Below are positions 1 to 9,308 of a stretch of DNA of 64,000 bases, piece by piece. The DNA is taken from positions 1,426,001 through 1,490,000 of the forward strand of contig NZ_AP025465.1 in assembly GCF_024347355.1 (NCBI RefSeq). The letters are read 5' to 3'. Position 1 is the first letter of the stretch. The number at the start of each line of letters is the position of its first letter. Under the pieces are notes generated by a model, which made no database searches, had not been told where the DNA came from, and worked only from the letters and a program-made list of their open reading frames with translations. The translations under genes were made by a program, and so were the position numbers. The DNA comes from Vibrio chagasii. Lineage in GTDB: Bacteria; Pseudomonadota; Gammaproteobacteria; Enterobacterales; Vibrionaceae.

Positions 1-2
1 AG

Positions 3-125
3 TTGGAGATCGCCTCCCATGGCCAGGTGGGACACAATGAAGCCTTTAAATCGATGAAAGTACTGTGCTATTTCTCTTGTATTTTGGTTAGTGTTGGCTT
101 TTTTGTACTTCTAGTGCTTGTATAA
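3..125 (+). CDS. C-terminal end of a membrane protein (partial)
   Basis: An open frame enters from the left edge and stops at 123-125, leaving 40 residues. It has a polar stretch (HGQVGHNEAFKS) followed by one strongly hydrophobic segment of about 23 residues that ends the protein. This resembles the C-terminal helix of small two-helix membrane proteins such as the CD225/dispanin type, where a conserved polar loop with Ala, Ser and Lys precedes the last helix, but the fragment is too short to assign. It converges with the lipoprotein gene to its right. Confidence 0.45.
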   Translation: MEIASHGQVGHNEAFKSMKVLCYFSCILVSVGFFVLLVLV

Positions 126-127
126 AG

Positions 128-160
128 AAAGTCGCATATTCGAAGGAATAATGCGACTTT
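128..160. terminator. Hairpin between convergent genes
   Basis: A perfect 10-bp stem (AAAGTCGCAT at 128-137 with its complement at 151-160) and a 13-nt loop lie directly after the membrane-protein stop and before the convergent lipoprotein gene. The stem itself ends in T/A runs on both strands, as in bidirectional terminators. Confidence 0.6.
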
Positions 161-196
161 CAAGGACAAAAGGCCGTTATTGACTGTTATGGAGGG

Positions 197-676
197 TCAA
201 TATGTAAAGGTTTGATCGTTTGGTGAAATAACGCGTCTTATAGGATCGGTTCCATCGTAAAACCAAATTTCAACCAGTAAACTCTTCTGGCTATCAGACA
301 TGTTAAAGTCAAACTTCGCCTTACCACTATCTAGAGGAACAGAGACCACTTTGCTTTGATAATCCGCTTTATAGTGTCCCGAACTTTCTTCTTGGTATTG
401 CTTATACAAGCTTAAATGCGCGCGTTGTGAAGAAAAATCACTAATATCGACATCCAGTGAACCAGTCTTTACTGGATCGTAGTTAAACCCTGCCGGAATC
501 ACTAAATCCTGCATGGTTGGATTGTGTTCTTGTGATGCTAATATCGGCTCAGCTGTTGGAGGGTGACTAACATCACTGCTCGCATCTGGAGTGTTAGCGC
601 CAGAGCTATCACCTCCAGAACCACCCCCACATGCGGTAAGCAAAATTCCTGTCAGAACTATTAATAAGTATTTCAT
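197..676 (-). CDS. Small secreted lipoprotein
   Basis: The 159-residue product has a type II signal peptide with lipobox LTAC near residue 16, followed by a Gly/Ser-rich linker, so it should be a lipid-anchored envelope protein. The rest (about 45-159) looks like a beta-rich domain with alternating polar and hydrophobic stretches; I do not recognise a family. It starts 12 bases after the stop of the LruC-domain gene on the same strand, so the two are almost certainly co-transcribed and may act together at the surface. The hairpin at 128-160 could end the transcript. Confidence 0.75.
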   Translation of the reverse strand: MKYLLIVLTGILLTACGGGSGGDSSGANTPDASSDVSHPPTAEPILASQEHNPTMQDLVIPAGFNYDPVKTGSLDVDISDFSSQRAHLSLYKQYQEESSGHYKADYQSKVVSVPLDSGKAKFDFNMSDSQKSLLVEIWFYDGTDPIRRVISPNDQTFTY

Positions 677-688
677 AATATTTTCTCT

Positions 689-2797
689 CTATGGAAGATT
701 ATAGGTTTTGCCGGCTGCTGGTGATTGGTGCCAATTCTCATCTGTGACACCCCCTGATTCAGCCCAAGCTTGGAACTCTGGATAAGCGTCAACGATATCA
801 ATGTATTCAAGTGGCCACTCCCAATCTTCCATTATTAGTAGCGCCCACGGAAGGTATGTTGCAGTTTTAAAGTAGTTGTTTGAACCATTTAAGCTGGCAT
901 CGACACCAATACCATACAAGCTTGTATCAAATTGCTCGGTAGGTGCTTGTCCTGAGAGGTGAACCTCCCAAGTTCTGCCTGGATGGAATGGGAGCCCTTC
1001 GCCGTGATAAGTGTTTGGTGTCGCAAATATGAATGGGTCGTACGGCATGCCGGTAATTGACGAGCGATCAGAGCCTTCGGTAAAATAGACCTCTAAGGTA
1101 AAGCTAAACAAAGAGGCACTCGTATCACAGCCCGTTTCGGTTCTAAAGAAAGTACAGCCGCTACTATTGTTTGCGTGCACACTCATGTCTTCACCGATGA
1201 TAAATATTGCTTCATCGGATATGCTTTCTAAGCCGTTAGAGGGTTGTTCAACACCATCAAACTTCAACGTAGTCAACGTTGATTCAATGCTGCTTCGTGT
1301 GATGCCTGGCAGTCGAATAGCAAAGCCATTTTGATACGTTGCCCCATAGGACATCAGCTTCCCTGAAATTTTTATAATTTCAACATGAGTGGCCAATGTG
1401 GTTTCCGTAATTTGGAGATCAACTATGACGTCGTTCATGTCATAATCTGCCGTGTACGGCCAGTTGTCCTCAAAGGCGACGGAAGCATAGTCGTCAGCAC
1501 TTGGGAAATACTCAACGGCGTAGCCATTTGCAGTGATGGTAATGGGGTGGTCTTCTACCTCACCAGACGTTGAACCACCGTTGTAGCTAAGCCCTGTTTG
1601 CTGACTGAAACGAAAACGGCTCCAGCTTGTCCCTGCTGTAGCAGACTGAGAGACGATGAATGGTAGAGAGTTGCTACCAGCATTGAGCAGCGTGTCAGTG
1701 AAGACTTGCTCTCCCGCATCCTCAAAGTCACCGTCTCGGTTCCAATCAAACCAAGCAGATAAGTAACCAGATGAGGACGCCGTTACCTCAATAACTGAAC
1801 TTAATCCAGGATCTAGGGCTGCGACGAAACCAATGCCATCTTCATCGGCTGTACCAACGGCATTATCGTCTGTAAGAGCCCCAGAATCACCATCAGGAGA
1901 GATGCTACCCAGATAAGTCACACCATCTATGTCATGTCGGGGACCATTTGACGCCAACGTAGTACTGTAAGTGTCAGGGGCATCACCAAAATCAATGTTA
2001 GAGTTAGTTGGAACCGCGTCTGCACTAGCGCATCGTGCACCATCATTTGAACCGGATGCCGGACCATTTGCAAAAAAAACACCGTTAACATTCGTTATGT
2101 TTGTCGGGTCAGTTAAATCGACTCTGTAGATATTACCGGAACTATTACTGGCGGCGTAAAGGTAGCCGGCACCGTCAAAATAAAGTGCACCAAAGCTATT
2201 TCCTCCCAACCCGGTATCACCTAAATTCGTTCTAGCTCCGTCCGAGCGAAGGTATTCGAACAAATCACCGGTATTATTGTCGATACCGTAAATTTTTCCG
2301 TTATTTGGGTGGATTGCGATATCTGCGTGGTTGGCTTTGGTGCTGTTGTAAGTTTTGACGGTTTGCATGGTTAAGCTTGCAGAGGAGTTTGACGCTAAGG
2401 GGGCTAGGTTAATTTTGAAGATACCTTTCGTTTTGTTGTAGAAATAGAGATAGTCGTCATAGACATCACCGGCGATGAAACTGTAATTAGGCAAATTTGA
2501 AACAGTTACCTCTGATGCTAGAAAATCACTGCCCATCCTCAAAACCCTAGAGCCAGTGCTGTCGTAGCCATATAGGTATCCGTCATTCTCACTGAAACCT
2601 GCCGCATTAAAGCCAGACTGCCCCAAGCCAATACTTGCTGTCTCTAAGTTGTTGTTACCTGTCACTAAGTCAACGGAATACACTGAGGCTGGCTTACCTT
2701 GTATTAGGTAAGCATCACTTGGGCAAGACGTAAATGGTCCTGCCATACTCACTGAACTCGCTGTCAGTCCTGCTGCTATAACCAATAGTCGTTTCAT
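689..2797 (-). CDS. Secreted LruC domain-containing protein
   Basis: The 702-residue protein begins with a Sec signal peptide (cleavage likely after SVSMA, about residue 19). Residues 25-260 have the repeated Y-x-Y-D and I-Y-G-I-D patterns of a beta-propeller-like region. About 270-425 there is a segment ending in GEVEDHPI, the GEVED motif seen in bacterial surface proteins. The C-terminal third carries the LruC signature (FEDNWPYTADYDMNDVIVDL, near residue 440), known from Leptospira LruC and many marine proteobacteria. It heads a two-gene operon with the lipoprotein downstream. An extracellular or surface role is likely; the biochemical function is unknown. Confidence 0.85.
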   Translation of the reverse strand: MKRLLVIAAGLTASSVSMAGPFTSCPSDAYLIQGKPASVYSVDLVTGNNNLETASIGLGQSGFNAAGFSENDGYLYGYDSTGSRVLRMGSDFLASEVTVSNLPNYSFIAGDVYDDYLYFYNKTKGIFKINLAPLASNSSASLTMQTVKTYNSTKANHADIAIHPNNGKIYGIDNNTGDLFEYLRSDGARTNLGDTGLGGNSFGALYFDGAGYLYAASNSSGNIYRVDLTDPTNITNVNGVFFANGPASGSNDGARCASADAVPTNSNIDFGDAPDTYSTTLASNGPRHDIDGVTYLGSISPDGDSGALTDDNAVGTADEDGIGFVAALDPGLSSVIEVTASSSGYLSAWFDWNRDGDFEDAGEQVFTDTLLNAGSNSLPFIVSQSATAGTSWSRFRFSQQTGLSYNGGSTSGEVEDHPITITANGYAVEYFPSADDYASVAFEDNWPYTADYDMNDVIVDLQITETTLATHVEIIKISGKLMSYGATYQNGFAIRLPGITRSSIESTLTTLKFDGVEQPSNGLESISDEAIFIIGEDMSVHANNSSGCTFFRTETGCDTSASLFSFTLEVYFTEGSDRSSITGMPYDPFIFATPNTYHGEGLPFHPGRTWEVHLSGQAPTEQFDTSLYGIGVDASLNGSNNYFKTATYLPWALLIMEDWEWPLEYIDIVDAYPEFQAWAESGGVTDENWHQSPAAGKTYNLP

Positions 2798-3436
2798 GCT
2801 AAGTCCCTTTTGTTTGTCTAAGCATCTATGGGGTTGTCTAAGTGAGTATGAAACTTCTATGCCAGTTATTACTTCATGTTTTATATACTGTTTTTTTTTA
2901 GGGGTATCGCAATTGTCATAATGATAGTCAAAAAAGGAGTGGATTAACGCATGCTACGTTTCCACAACACTTGAGCAAAAGCCCATGTTCGCTCATTGGT
3001 AACGGTTGTTAGATTAGTAAAGGATAAATGTTATCCTTTTTAGAATTATTCAACTGTTCCGTTTTTATTATTAAATTAGATGGACCCAAAAACTAAAAGT
3101 ATTATTCATATATACATGCTTTAACTGTAAGGCATTGCTGTATATAGTATTTACTTAATATTAAGATGGTATATCTGGGAATTAATTTGACTATTAACTT
3201 GTTTTAAATTATTTGAGATGATAAATATGAATGAGATTCGGTTTTTCATTATTTTGGTGAATTTAAGCTTTTTCTAATTCTTGGCGATCTAATTTTTGGA
3301 ATATATAAATTAGTAAATTAGTAAATTAGTAAATTAGTAAATTACTGATTGTTGATATAAATAAAGGTGTTTAAATTTTCATATAATGTAAGTTATCATC
3401 AATATCCCAATTAAAATATCAATAAGGAAATAGCTT
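2798..3436. other. AT-rich intergenic region between divergent genes
   Basis: About 640 bases, much richer in A and T than the flanks, without a credible gene. It must hold the promoters of the LruC operon (leftward) and of the large effector-like gene (rightward). The only clear structure is the octamer array at 3311-3342. Such AT-rich upstream DNA is typical of H-NS-silenced, horizontally gained loci; that reading is an inference. Confidence 0.5.
3311..3342. repeat. Tandem repeat, TAGTAAAT x 4
   Basis: Four perfect head-to-tail copies of the octamer TAGTAAAT lie about 95 bases before the start codon of the effector-like gene. Copy number of such short repeats can change by slippage. Confidence 0.9.
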
Positions 3437-6400
3437 GTGTTATTAAGTAGTTCACATAGAGATGTGGATATTAAAGAAATTGAAGTTATATGCTCAAATA
3501 GTGATAGCAACCTAGAAAAAATACAAAAAATGTCTCAAATTCTAGAAGTTGTTAACAAGGAGCTTGCTGAGTATAAATCTCTTTCTTTAAAGGATTACAA
3601 GGCTATCGATGATAAGTACTACGTAAGACACTATATAGTCAGCAAGATTAATGATTTAAATAGCTTGATTTTCATACAAAACTTGAAAGTAAGTGTGATG
3701 AACACGATTAGCTATCGATATAAAAGTGATGAAAAATCTAGAAACCTCGCTGTTAAATCAAGCATTGCGAGAACAATGATTTATATCGAAAACCTTCTCG
3801 AGCGTCGCGATGAAGGCCTGTTAGGGGAACCATTGAACAGTGCAATCAGGAGTTTAAAGTACAGCGAAAGTAGTTTGTACTATAGGTTAGAAAGCGCTCT
3901 GATTTATACGTTTTTTAAAGCAGAAAAGCGCCGAGTATTGTTTGCACTTAGCAATTCAGGTTTCAAAGAAGAAATTAAGCTTATTCCCGAATCGGGCGCT
4001 AAAATCTCACTGAAAAAAGTAGACGCTATCGTAAAAAGAGCGTTAAGTGGGAATATTCACGACAGCTTAGATGAATTTAATATAGCTAAAGTACTTAGTG
4101 ATGCTACGAGAGAGGTAGAGATCTACCATGCTTGTTCTCAAGGTGATGATAAAGCTGCTTTCCGTTTAGCTTTGGTGAAAATGACAGCAATATCTGATGA
4201 GATGAGCACTTCATTGGATTATTTGGACGAAACTTTCGACCAAATTTTATTAAAAAATAATATACCTAAGAAGGTACTGATCCGAGATGAGTCTAAGGAT
4301 GGTCTAGAATTTCAGGTAATGGATACCATGGCGTTATTTTACAGTGACGCTATTAAGCTAGACGACATTATTGTTTATGAAAAACCCCAAGTAGTAGAAC
4401 GATTTAATGATGTTATTCATTTAATTAGTGTACTTTCTGAAGTCATGGAACTGGAGGGGGATGAAAGCCAATCAACTCTCGCTATTGAAAAGATAGTAGG
4501 TAGAGAAAATTTCAACTCGGACAGTCAATATTATGCGCAGTTTGTTGAATATAAAAACTCTGATTTCGAGCAGGATTTGGACACTCTGATTCGTGACCAA
4601 TCAATCTATCAAAGTGACTTGAATAGCAATGTCAGCATTATTTCATCCGCAGATATAATACTGCCTTTCTACAGTAAGAATGCGATTAAAAATATTCTTG
4701 ATGACTACGTGGTTGGTAAAGCAGAGGGTATTGCTGAAGCGTATCGATTGGTCGAAGAGAAATTTCCGAACTGTGATGATTCAGTGAAGGCTTTCATTGC
4801 TCTGTTTGCTAATTTGTTTATGTCTGCTCCGACGACAGAGGCTATATCTTTAGCGATAAAACCAGCGGTGCTGATGCTGCAAACTCATCTAGGTATGAGC
4901 GGCAGAATTGTTCTCGCTAAAGATAGCAACCATCGCCACTTCTTAGTCAGCACATTTGCATTCCATCACCGAGTGACTTACCTAGGTGGGGCCGATAATG
5001 AGCTTGTTACTCAGTTGATTGAAGTGTTGCCTAAACCGGATGAGAACTGGAAAGATGTATCATACGAAGCGTTAAACGCTATCTTCTTTAAATTGAACAT
5101 TCCAACAGGTTTTGACGACACTCAGGAGCAACCTAAACCTTTCTTACTGCGCAATCATAGATTTGATAACTTTATGTGGGACGCAGTACAAGAGACGACG
5201 CTCCTTAAATTTAACCTGATTGCTCAGTCGTTTAAAAAGGTAGGTACCAAAAAACAGTTCCAAGAGAATTATCTTTTGAAAGATTTGGTTGCCAATGAGT
5301 TTAAGTTATCTCTGAGCGACAAATTGGTCGAAATGAAGGAAGTTCTGTTTACTGAAAGCTCAATGGAAGCTGCATTAAACAACAAGGTTCCGTTCTTACA
5401 AGTCGCGCAGAAGATGATAAACGATCCTGATTATGAAGTAGATATTCAAGATATTGAGTCGATTTTTCTTGATTCAATTGTACTTCTAGCAGACATCATT
5501 CCCATTTTTTCCCCGATTGCTAAGGCGTTGAACGTTAACCTCTCTGTTGTTGTAAATGCTTGTGTAGTGAAAAATATTAGAGTGATTCGTTTATCTAAAA
5601 CGGCCTTCATGAGAAGCGTTGTAAACGATATCTCTGACGAATTTATACGCCGTTCTAAATTTATATCGAGCGATGCCATCGGCGATCTAAAAAGTAAGAT
5701 AAGAGCGATTAAAAAGTACAAGTTCCTGAAAGAAACCAGTGAACGTTTAGAAACCATCAAAACGATGGGTTTAAGTGGTGGTGCGGGCAGCTTTAAAGTG
5801 AATAGTGCTTACGGTGCCTCTTCTGGAAACGTTGTACTTGAGACGTTTGACTGGTGTTTTAATGGAAAAGGACCCGTTGGAAAAGTCGTATCGGACAATC
5901 AGATTCCATTGCCAGCTCAGCCTGAAGTTTTTCAATCTATTATCGATGAAAAGGTCTCTATAGTAAGGCAGGCGGATGAACCGATTCTGATTTCTGGTTG
6001 GCGTTCTCCACAAACTGGCCGCATTCATATTCTGGATGGACAGCACAGGTTTATTGCCGCAGCGAAGCTGGGGATTCCCGTTGAAGTAAAAATCAAAAAG
6101 TTCGGTACTGTACCAACCCAGGTAGATTGGAGTGGCACTAAGTTTAGCCAATCTACCCCTGCAAAGTACAAGATAAAAGGTGTTCAGAAGCCGATATTCA
6201 AAAAAGCTATCGTTCAAAAGTCTACTAACACTAAGGGGAAAGTTGAGAACATACACATTCACCCCGAGCTTAGGATTGGTTCGATTGGTCGACCTAATAA
6301 AAACTATTCTACTGGCGCGCAGCTGATGACGTTTTGTGAAAACCTAAAACAAAACAATGTCTCGGCATTGATCTCCCTTGATTCTGGGATGTCGGCAAGA

Positions 6401-6868
6401 GAGATCGTATCACTAACTAAGCAACTAGCGAGTCACAATATCGAGTATATCTCTAACAAGACGACGTATATTAAGGACTTCTTTTCAATCAAAGCCCTTA
6501 CACAGCCTTTAAGTGAAGATATCGATGGTCTAGCGAATCGGGTACTGGACTTATTGAGTACACGCGAAGGGAATGTGTTAGTCCATTGTGCGTTAGGTGA
6601 TGGTCGCTCTGGTATGGTTAAGTCGGCAGTGATAATGAAACAAATGTTCAACGAGAGCCGTTTAGACTTGAGTAATGTGCTCGAGGGGACTAAGGCTTAC
6701 GTCAAACCTTCCATCGAATCCGAACAAGCCGTTTTATCATATTTGGATGTGAAAAATAGCATTGATACGATTCGTAAAACTCATCCAAAAGCACTCGAAC
6801 GTTCTGATGATATAGAGGTTTTAAATCAATACCTTGAATATCTTCAAAACAAGAGTGCCACGGTATAA
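3437..6868 (+). CDS. Large effector/toxin-like protein with ParB-like and tyrosine-phosphatase-like motifs
   Basis: The 1143-residue protein uses a GTG start with AAGGAA eight bases upstream and has no signal peptide. Residues 1 to about 430 are mostly alpha-helical and charged. About 440-780 resembles the middle domains of large bacterial toxins, with hydrophobic helices near 690-720, though I cannot name the family firmly. Residues 840-890 carry the ParB/sulfiredoxin-like signature DGQHR (867-871). Residues 930-1110 form a cysteine-phosphatase-like domain with HC-x5-R (Cys1051, Arg1057) in HCALGDGRSG, the P-loop of dual-specificity and tyrosine phosphatases. An upstream conserved Asp-containing loop (SLDSGMS) fits the general acid position less clearly. 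The AT-rich promoter region and single-gene setting suggest acquisition. An injected effector or polymorphic toxin is the leading guess; no secretion genes lie nearby. Confidence 0.7.
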   Translation: MLLSSSHRDVDIKEIEVICSNSDSNLEKIQKMSQILEVVNKELAEYKSLSLKDYKAIDDKYYVRHYIVSKINDLNSLIFIQNLKVSVMNTISYRYKSDEKSRNLAVKSSIARTMIYIENLLERRDEGLLGEPLNSAIRSLKYSESSLYYRLESALIYTFFKAEKRRVLFALSNSGFKEEIKLIPESGAKISLKKVDAIVKRALSGNIHDSLDEFNIAKVLSDATREVEIYHACSQGDDKAAFRLALVKMTAISDEMSTSLDYLDETFDQILLKNNIPKKVLIRDESKDGLEFQVMDTMALFYSDAIKLDDIIVYEKPQVVERFNDVIHLISVLSEVMELEGDESQSTLAIEKIVGRENFNSDSQYYAQFVEYKNSDFEQDLDTLIRDQSIYQSDLNSNVSIISSADIILPFYSKNAIKNILDDYVVGKAEGIAEAYRLVEEKFPNCDDSVKAFIALFANLFMSAPTTEAISLAIKPAVLMLQTHLGMSGRIVLAKDSNHRHFLVSTFAFHHRVTYLGGADNELVTQLIEVLPKPDENWKDVSYEALNAIFFKLNIPTGFDDTQEQPKPFLLRNHRFDNFMWDAVQETTLLKFNLIAQSFKKVGTKKQFQENYLLKDLVANEFKLSLSDKLVEMKEVLFTESSMEAALNNKVPFLQVAQKMINDPDYEVDIQDIESIFLDSIVLLADIIPIFSPIAKALNVNLSVVVNACVVKNIRVIRLSKTAFMRSVVNDISDEFIRRSKFISSDAIGDLKSKIRAIKKYKFLKETSERLETIKTMGLSGGAGSFKVNSAYGASSGNVVLETFDWCFNGKGPVGKVVSDNQIPLPAQPEVFQSIIDEKVSIVRQADEPILISGWRSPQTGRIHILDGQHRFIAAAKLGIPVEVKIKKFGTVPTQVDWSGTKFSQSTPAKYKIKGVQKPIFKKAIVQKSTNTKGKVENIHIHPELRIGSIGRPNKNYSTGAQLMTFCENLKQNNVSALISLDSGMSAREIVSLTKQLASHNIEYISNKTTYIKDFFSIKALTQPLSEDIDGLANRVLDLLSTREGNVLVHCALGDGRSGMVKSAVIMKQMFNESRLDLSNVLEGTKAYVKPSIESEQAVLSYLDVKNSIDTIRKTHPKALERSDDIEVLNQYLEYLQNKSATV

Positions 6869-6913
6869 TTGACCTTGTACTCGTCTCCGCAGTGATGCTG
6901 AGCTGTTAGGTTA

Positions 6914-6950
6914 CACTGCCTCCTCGAATAAGTAATCGAGTGGGGCAGTG
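6914..6950 (+). terminator. Imperfect hairpin after the effector gene
   Basis: CACTGCC pairs with GGCAGTG and CTCGA with TCGAG around an internal loop, between the convergent effector and accD-like genes. There is no clear T run, so termination is uncertain. Confidence 0.35.
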
Positions 6951-6992
6951 GTTAAATCAATCGTGGAAAAATAAATAGGGCTTAGAGCTGCT

Positions 6993-7883
6993 CTATATTA
7001 AGTGCCTTCGCTCTTTCAGCTCACGCTTTTGATGGGTGGTGTTGGTCATCATGGCGATAAGTCTTGCCACTTTTTTACGCATGTTGCGCCTATCTACAAT
7101 CATGTCTAAAGCACCATGTTCGAGTAAGAATTCACTCTGTTGAAAACCTTCAGGTAGCTTTTCCCGTACCGTTTGTTCAATGACTCTTCGACCCGCGAAC
7201 CCGATTCTCGCTCTAGGCTCATCGATATTGATATCGCCCAGCATGGCTAAACTGGCTGAGACACCGCCAAAGGTTTGGTCGGTGAGTACCGAGATATAGG
7301 GCAGTTTAGCTTCAGACAATCGTTTGAGCGCAGCGCTGGTTTTCGCCATTTGCATCAACGCCATGAGTGATTCTTGCATGCGCGCTCCCCCGCAGGCTGA
7401 AAAACATACCAGTGCGCAGTTTGATTCAATTGCTTCATTGACTGCATCCACAAATCGAGCGCCTACAACGGATCCCATTGACCCAGCCATAAAAGCAAAT
7501 TCGAAAGCACATGCGACAACTGGCATTCCAAGTAGCTCGCCCTTCATCACGACCAGTGCATCTTTTTCTCCTGTACTTTTTTGTGCAGAGGCCAGTCGCT
7601 CGGTATAGCGTTTGTTGTCTTTAAAACTGAGCAGATCTATTGGTAGATATTGAGTGCCTAACTCCGTTCGCTCGCTGTTATCGAGAAATGTGTCTAAGCG
7701 AAGACGTGCTGTCATGCGCATATGATGCCCACATTTTGGACACACCTGTAGGTTTTCCTTGAGTGCGATATGGTACAAGGTTTGAGTACAAGAAGGGCAG
7801 CTGATCCAGACACCTTCTGGGATTGACGCTTTGAGATTACGTTTTAAGTTGTTCTTATTCAATAGTTTTTCTAGCCAGCTCAT
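6993..7883 (-). CDS. accD: Divergent acetyl-CoA carboxylase carboxyltransferase beta subunit (AccD paralogue)
   Basis: AccD transfers the carboxyl group from biotin to acetyl-CoA in the first step of fatty-acid synthesis. The 296-residue protein has the N-terminal zinc ribbon (Cys29, Cys32, Cys48, Cys51), the oxyanion-hole segments [11 protein letters not shown] and GGARMQES, and matches AccD along its full length. It differs from the normal enterobacterial and vibrio AccD at otherwise fixed places: TDQTFGG replaces TDPTMGG (Gln203, Phe205) and FSACGG replaces FSASGG. Phe205 aligns with E. coli Met203, the position reported to set andrimid sensitivity. It is alone, not next to folC or truA as the housekeeping gene usually is, and a LysR regulator is divergently placed 116 bases away. 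A second, specialised or resistant AccD is therefore likely. Confidence 0.85.
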   Translation of the reverse strand: MSWLEKLLNKNNLKRNLKASIPEGVWISCPSCTQTLYHIALKENLQVCPKCGHHMRMTARLRLDTFLDNSERTELGTQYLPIDLLSFKDNKRYTERLASAQKSTGEKDALVVMKGELLGMPVVACAFEFAFMAGSMGSVVGARFVDAVNEAIESNCALVCFSACGGARMQESLMALMQMAKTSAALKRLSEAKLPYISVLTDQTFGGVSASLAMLGDINIDEPRARIGFAGRRVIEQTVREKLPEGFQQSEFLLEHGALDMIVDRRNMRKKVARLIAMMTNTTHQKRELKERRHLI

Positions 7884-7999
7884 GGATAACCTTTATTCCC
7901 ATCGTTCGAGTGATGAATATTGTATAAGCCTGTTTTTGGTAATAAAGTGTCAATTTTGGGTTTCATAATCCAATAATATGAGATTGTATGAGAGGGGAT

Positions 8000-8899
8000 A
8001 TGCTGGATAAAATTGATCAGCAATGGCTAAAGAGTTTTCATTGTATTTATGAGAACAATAGCTTCAAAAGAGCGGCAGAGTTTCTGTGTTTACCGACTTC
8101 AAATGTTAGCCGACATATCGCGTTGTTAGAGCAACAACTAGATGTAAGACTGTTTGTGAGAAGCACGCGTCGTATCGCTCCAACAGAAGCTGGCGAGCAT
8201 CTTTATCAGCGTACGAAGCCCTTGTTGGATAAACTCAATCAGGCGATAGAAGAGGTCACACAACACTCTCAAGACGTACAGGGACAATTAAACATCTTAG
8301 TGCCGGACTCTGCCGAATTAGCTCAAGCTGTTATTGCCTTTTGCAACCAGTACCCTTCGATATCACTGTGTTGTGATACTAGCATTAGTCCACAAGAGGA
8401 CTTGATCGATGGCTTTGACGTTATTGTCAGTTTTCATAGAGGAAAGCTAGAAGACAACAGCTGGATCGCTAAAGAAATCCAACGCTGGCCGAGTGTTGTC
8501 GTTGCCTCACCTAAACTACTTCAAAGCTGCTCAAAACCGTTTCAGATTACAGATTTAAAACACGTGCCTTGTATCAGTAGCTTTACCGCACTGAACGGTA
8601 CACCTTGGGTTTTTACAGACGATAATGGTGAATGGGTAACGCAGCGAGTCAAATCAGCATTTAAGGTTAATAGTGGTCAGCTTGCTAAGGCTGGAGCATT
8701 GGCCGGTTTAGGCTTTGCGATACTACCAGCTGAACTTTGTTGTGAAGAGATTGAAGCTGGTGAACTAGAAATCGTAGAACTCGAATATCAGCCTGCAGAC
8801 TTAGTTCTGTATGCGTTTTATGCCTCAAGAAAACACATAGCGAAGAAGGTTCCCGCCTTTATAACGCATTTGCAGCAGCGTGCGAAAACAAAGCAGTAG
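8000..8899 (+). CDS. LysR-family transcriptional regulator
   Basis: The protein has an N-terminal winged helix-turn-helix (about 5-65, with the recognition-helix pattern SNVSRHIALLE) and a LysR effector domain from about 90. The ATG at 8000 is preferred because AGAGGGG lies just before it and the product then begins MLDKIDQQW, aligning with LysR family starts; an in-frame ATG at 7988 has no ribosome site. It is divergent from the accD paralogue, the classical arrangement for a LysR protein controlling its neighbour. It is clearly related to the second LysR in this window (36268-37191): both share W-L-x-SF-x-C-x-YE, VSRH and the NPWVF/TPWVF segment. Confidence 0.85.
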   Translation: MLDKIDQQWLKSFHCIYENNSFKRAAEFLCLPTSNVSRHIALLEQQLDVRLFVRSTRRIAPTEAGEHLYQRTKPLLDKLNQAIEEVTQHSQDVQGQLNILVPDSAELAQAVIAFCNQYPSISLCCDTSISPQEDLIDGFDVIVSFHRGKLEDNSWIAKEIQRWPSVVVASPKLLQSCSKPFQITDLKHVPCISSFTALNGTPWVFTDDNGEWVTQRVKSAFKVNSGQLAKAGALAGLGFAILPAELCCEEIEAGELEIVELEYQPADLVLYAFYASRKHIAKKVPAFITHLQQRAKTKQ

Positions 8900-8948
8900 G
8901 CCATTCGAGCCTTACTCTTGCTTAGAAAGCGTATTGCGGGTACTGAAA

Positions 8949-8963
8949 AACTACCCCCCAGTA
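8949..8963. promoter_or_regulatory. Probable RcnR operator before rcnR
   Basis: AACTACCCCCCAGTA matches the known RcnR operator pattern (TACT, one base, six C, AGTA) with a single mismatch in the first base. It lies about 60 bases before the rcnR start, so rcnR is probably autoregulated. Confidence 0.7.
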
Positions 8964-9024
8964 TCGCTAAAGTGCTACATTACAGGTTAACCGCTTGTTT
9001 TTAATTACCTTGAGTACCTACGTT

Positions 9025-9300
9025 ATGTCACATACCGCCAAAGATCAGAAAAAACTAAAGGCCCGAGTTAGTAAAATACAAGGTCAGGTCAATGGTTTGA
9101 AAAAGATGCTCGATAACGACGAGCAACAGTGCCAAGACGTACTGCAGCAAATCGCAGCGATTCGTGGCGCAGTGAATGGCTTGATGAGGGAGGTCATTAA
9201 AGGTCATCTTCTAGAGCATGTGGTACTAGAAGATGACAAAGTTCAGCGTGAAGAAGATATGGAAGTGGTACTGAAAGTATTGGATTCATACATCAAATAG
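9025..9300 (+). CDS. rcnR: Nickel/cobalt-responsive repressor RcnR
   Basis: A 91-residue all-helical protein of the CsoR/RcnR/FrmR family, very close to E. coli RcnR over its whole length (MSHT start, [28 protein letters not shown] and [11 protein letters not shown]). The Ni/Co ligands of RcnR are all present: His3, Cys36, His61 and His65, one residue shifted by an insertion, which separates it from FrmR and CsoR. In the apo form RcnR represses nickel/cobalt efflux genes by binding G/C-tract operators. The ATG at 9025 is chosen over an upstream TTG because it begins the conserved MSHT. Operators lie on both sides of this locus. Confidence 0.9.
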   Translation: MSHTAKDQKKLKARVSKIQGQVNGLKKMLDNDEQQCQDVLQQIAAIRGAVNGLMREVIKGHLLEHVVLEDDKVQREEDMEVVLKVLDSYIK

Positions 9301-9308
9301 CGCTTGGT

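Noticed and set aside
3311..3342. Short repeat as a CRISPR array
   Set aside because: Octamers are contiguous with no spacers and no cas genes nearby; likewise no tRNA or rRNA gene could be supported anywhere in the window.
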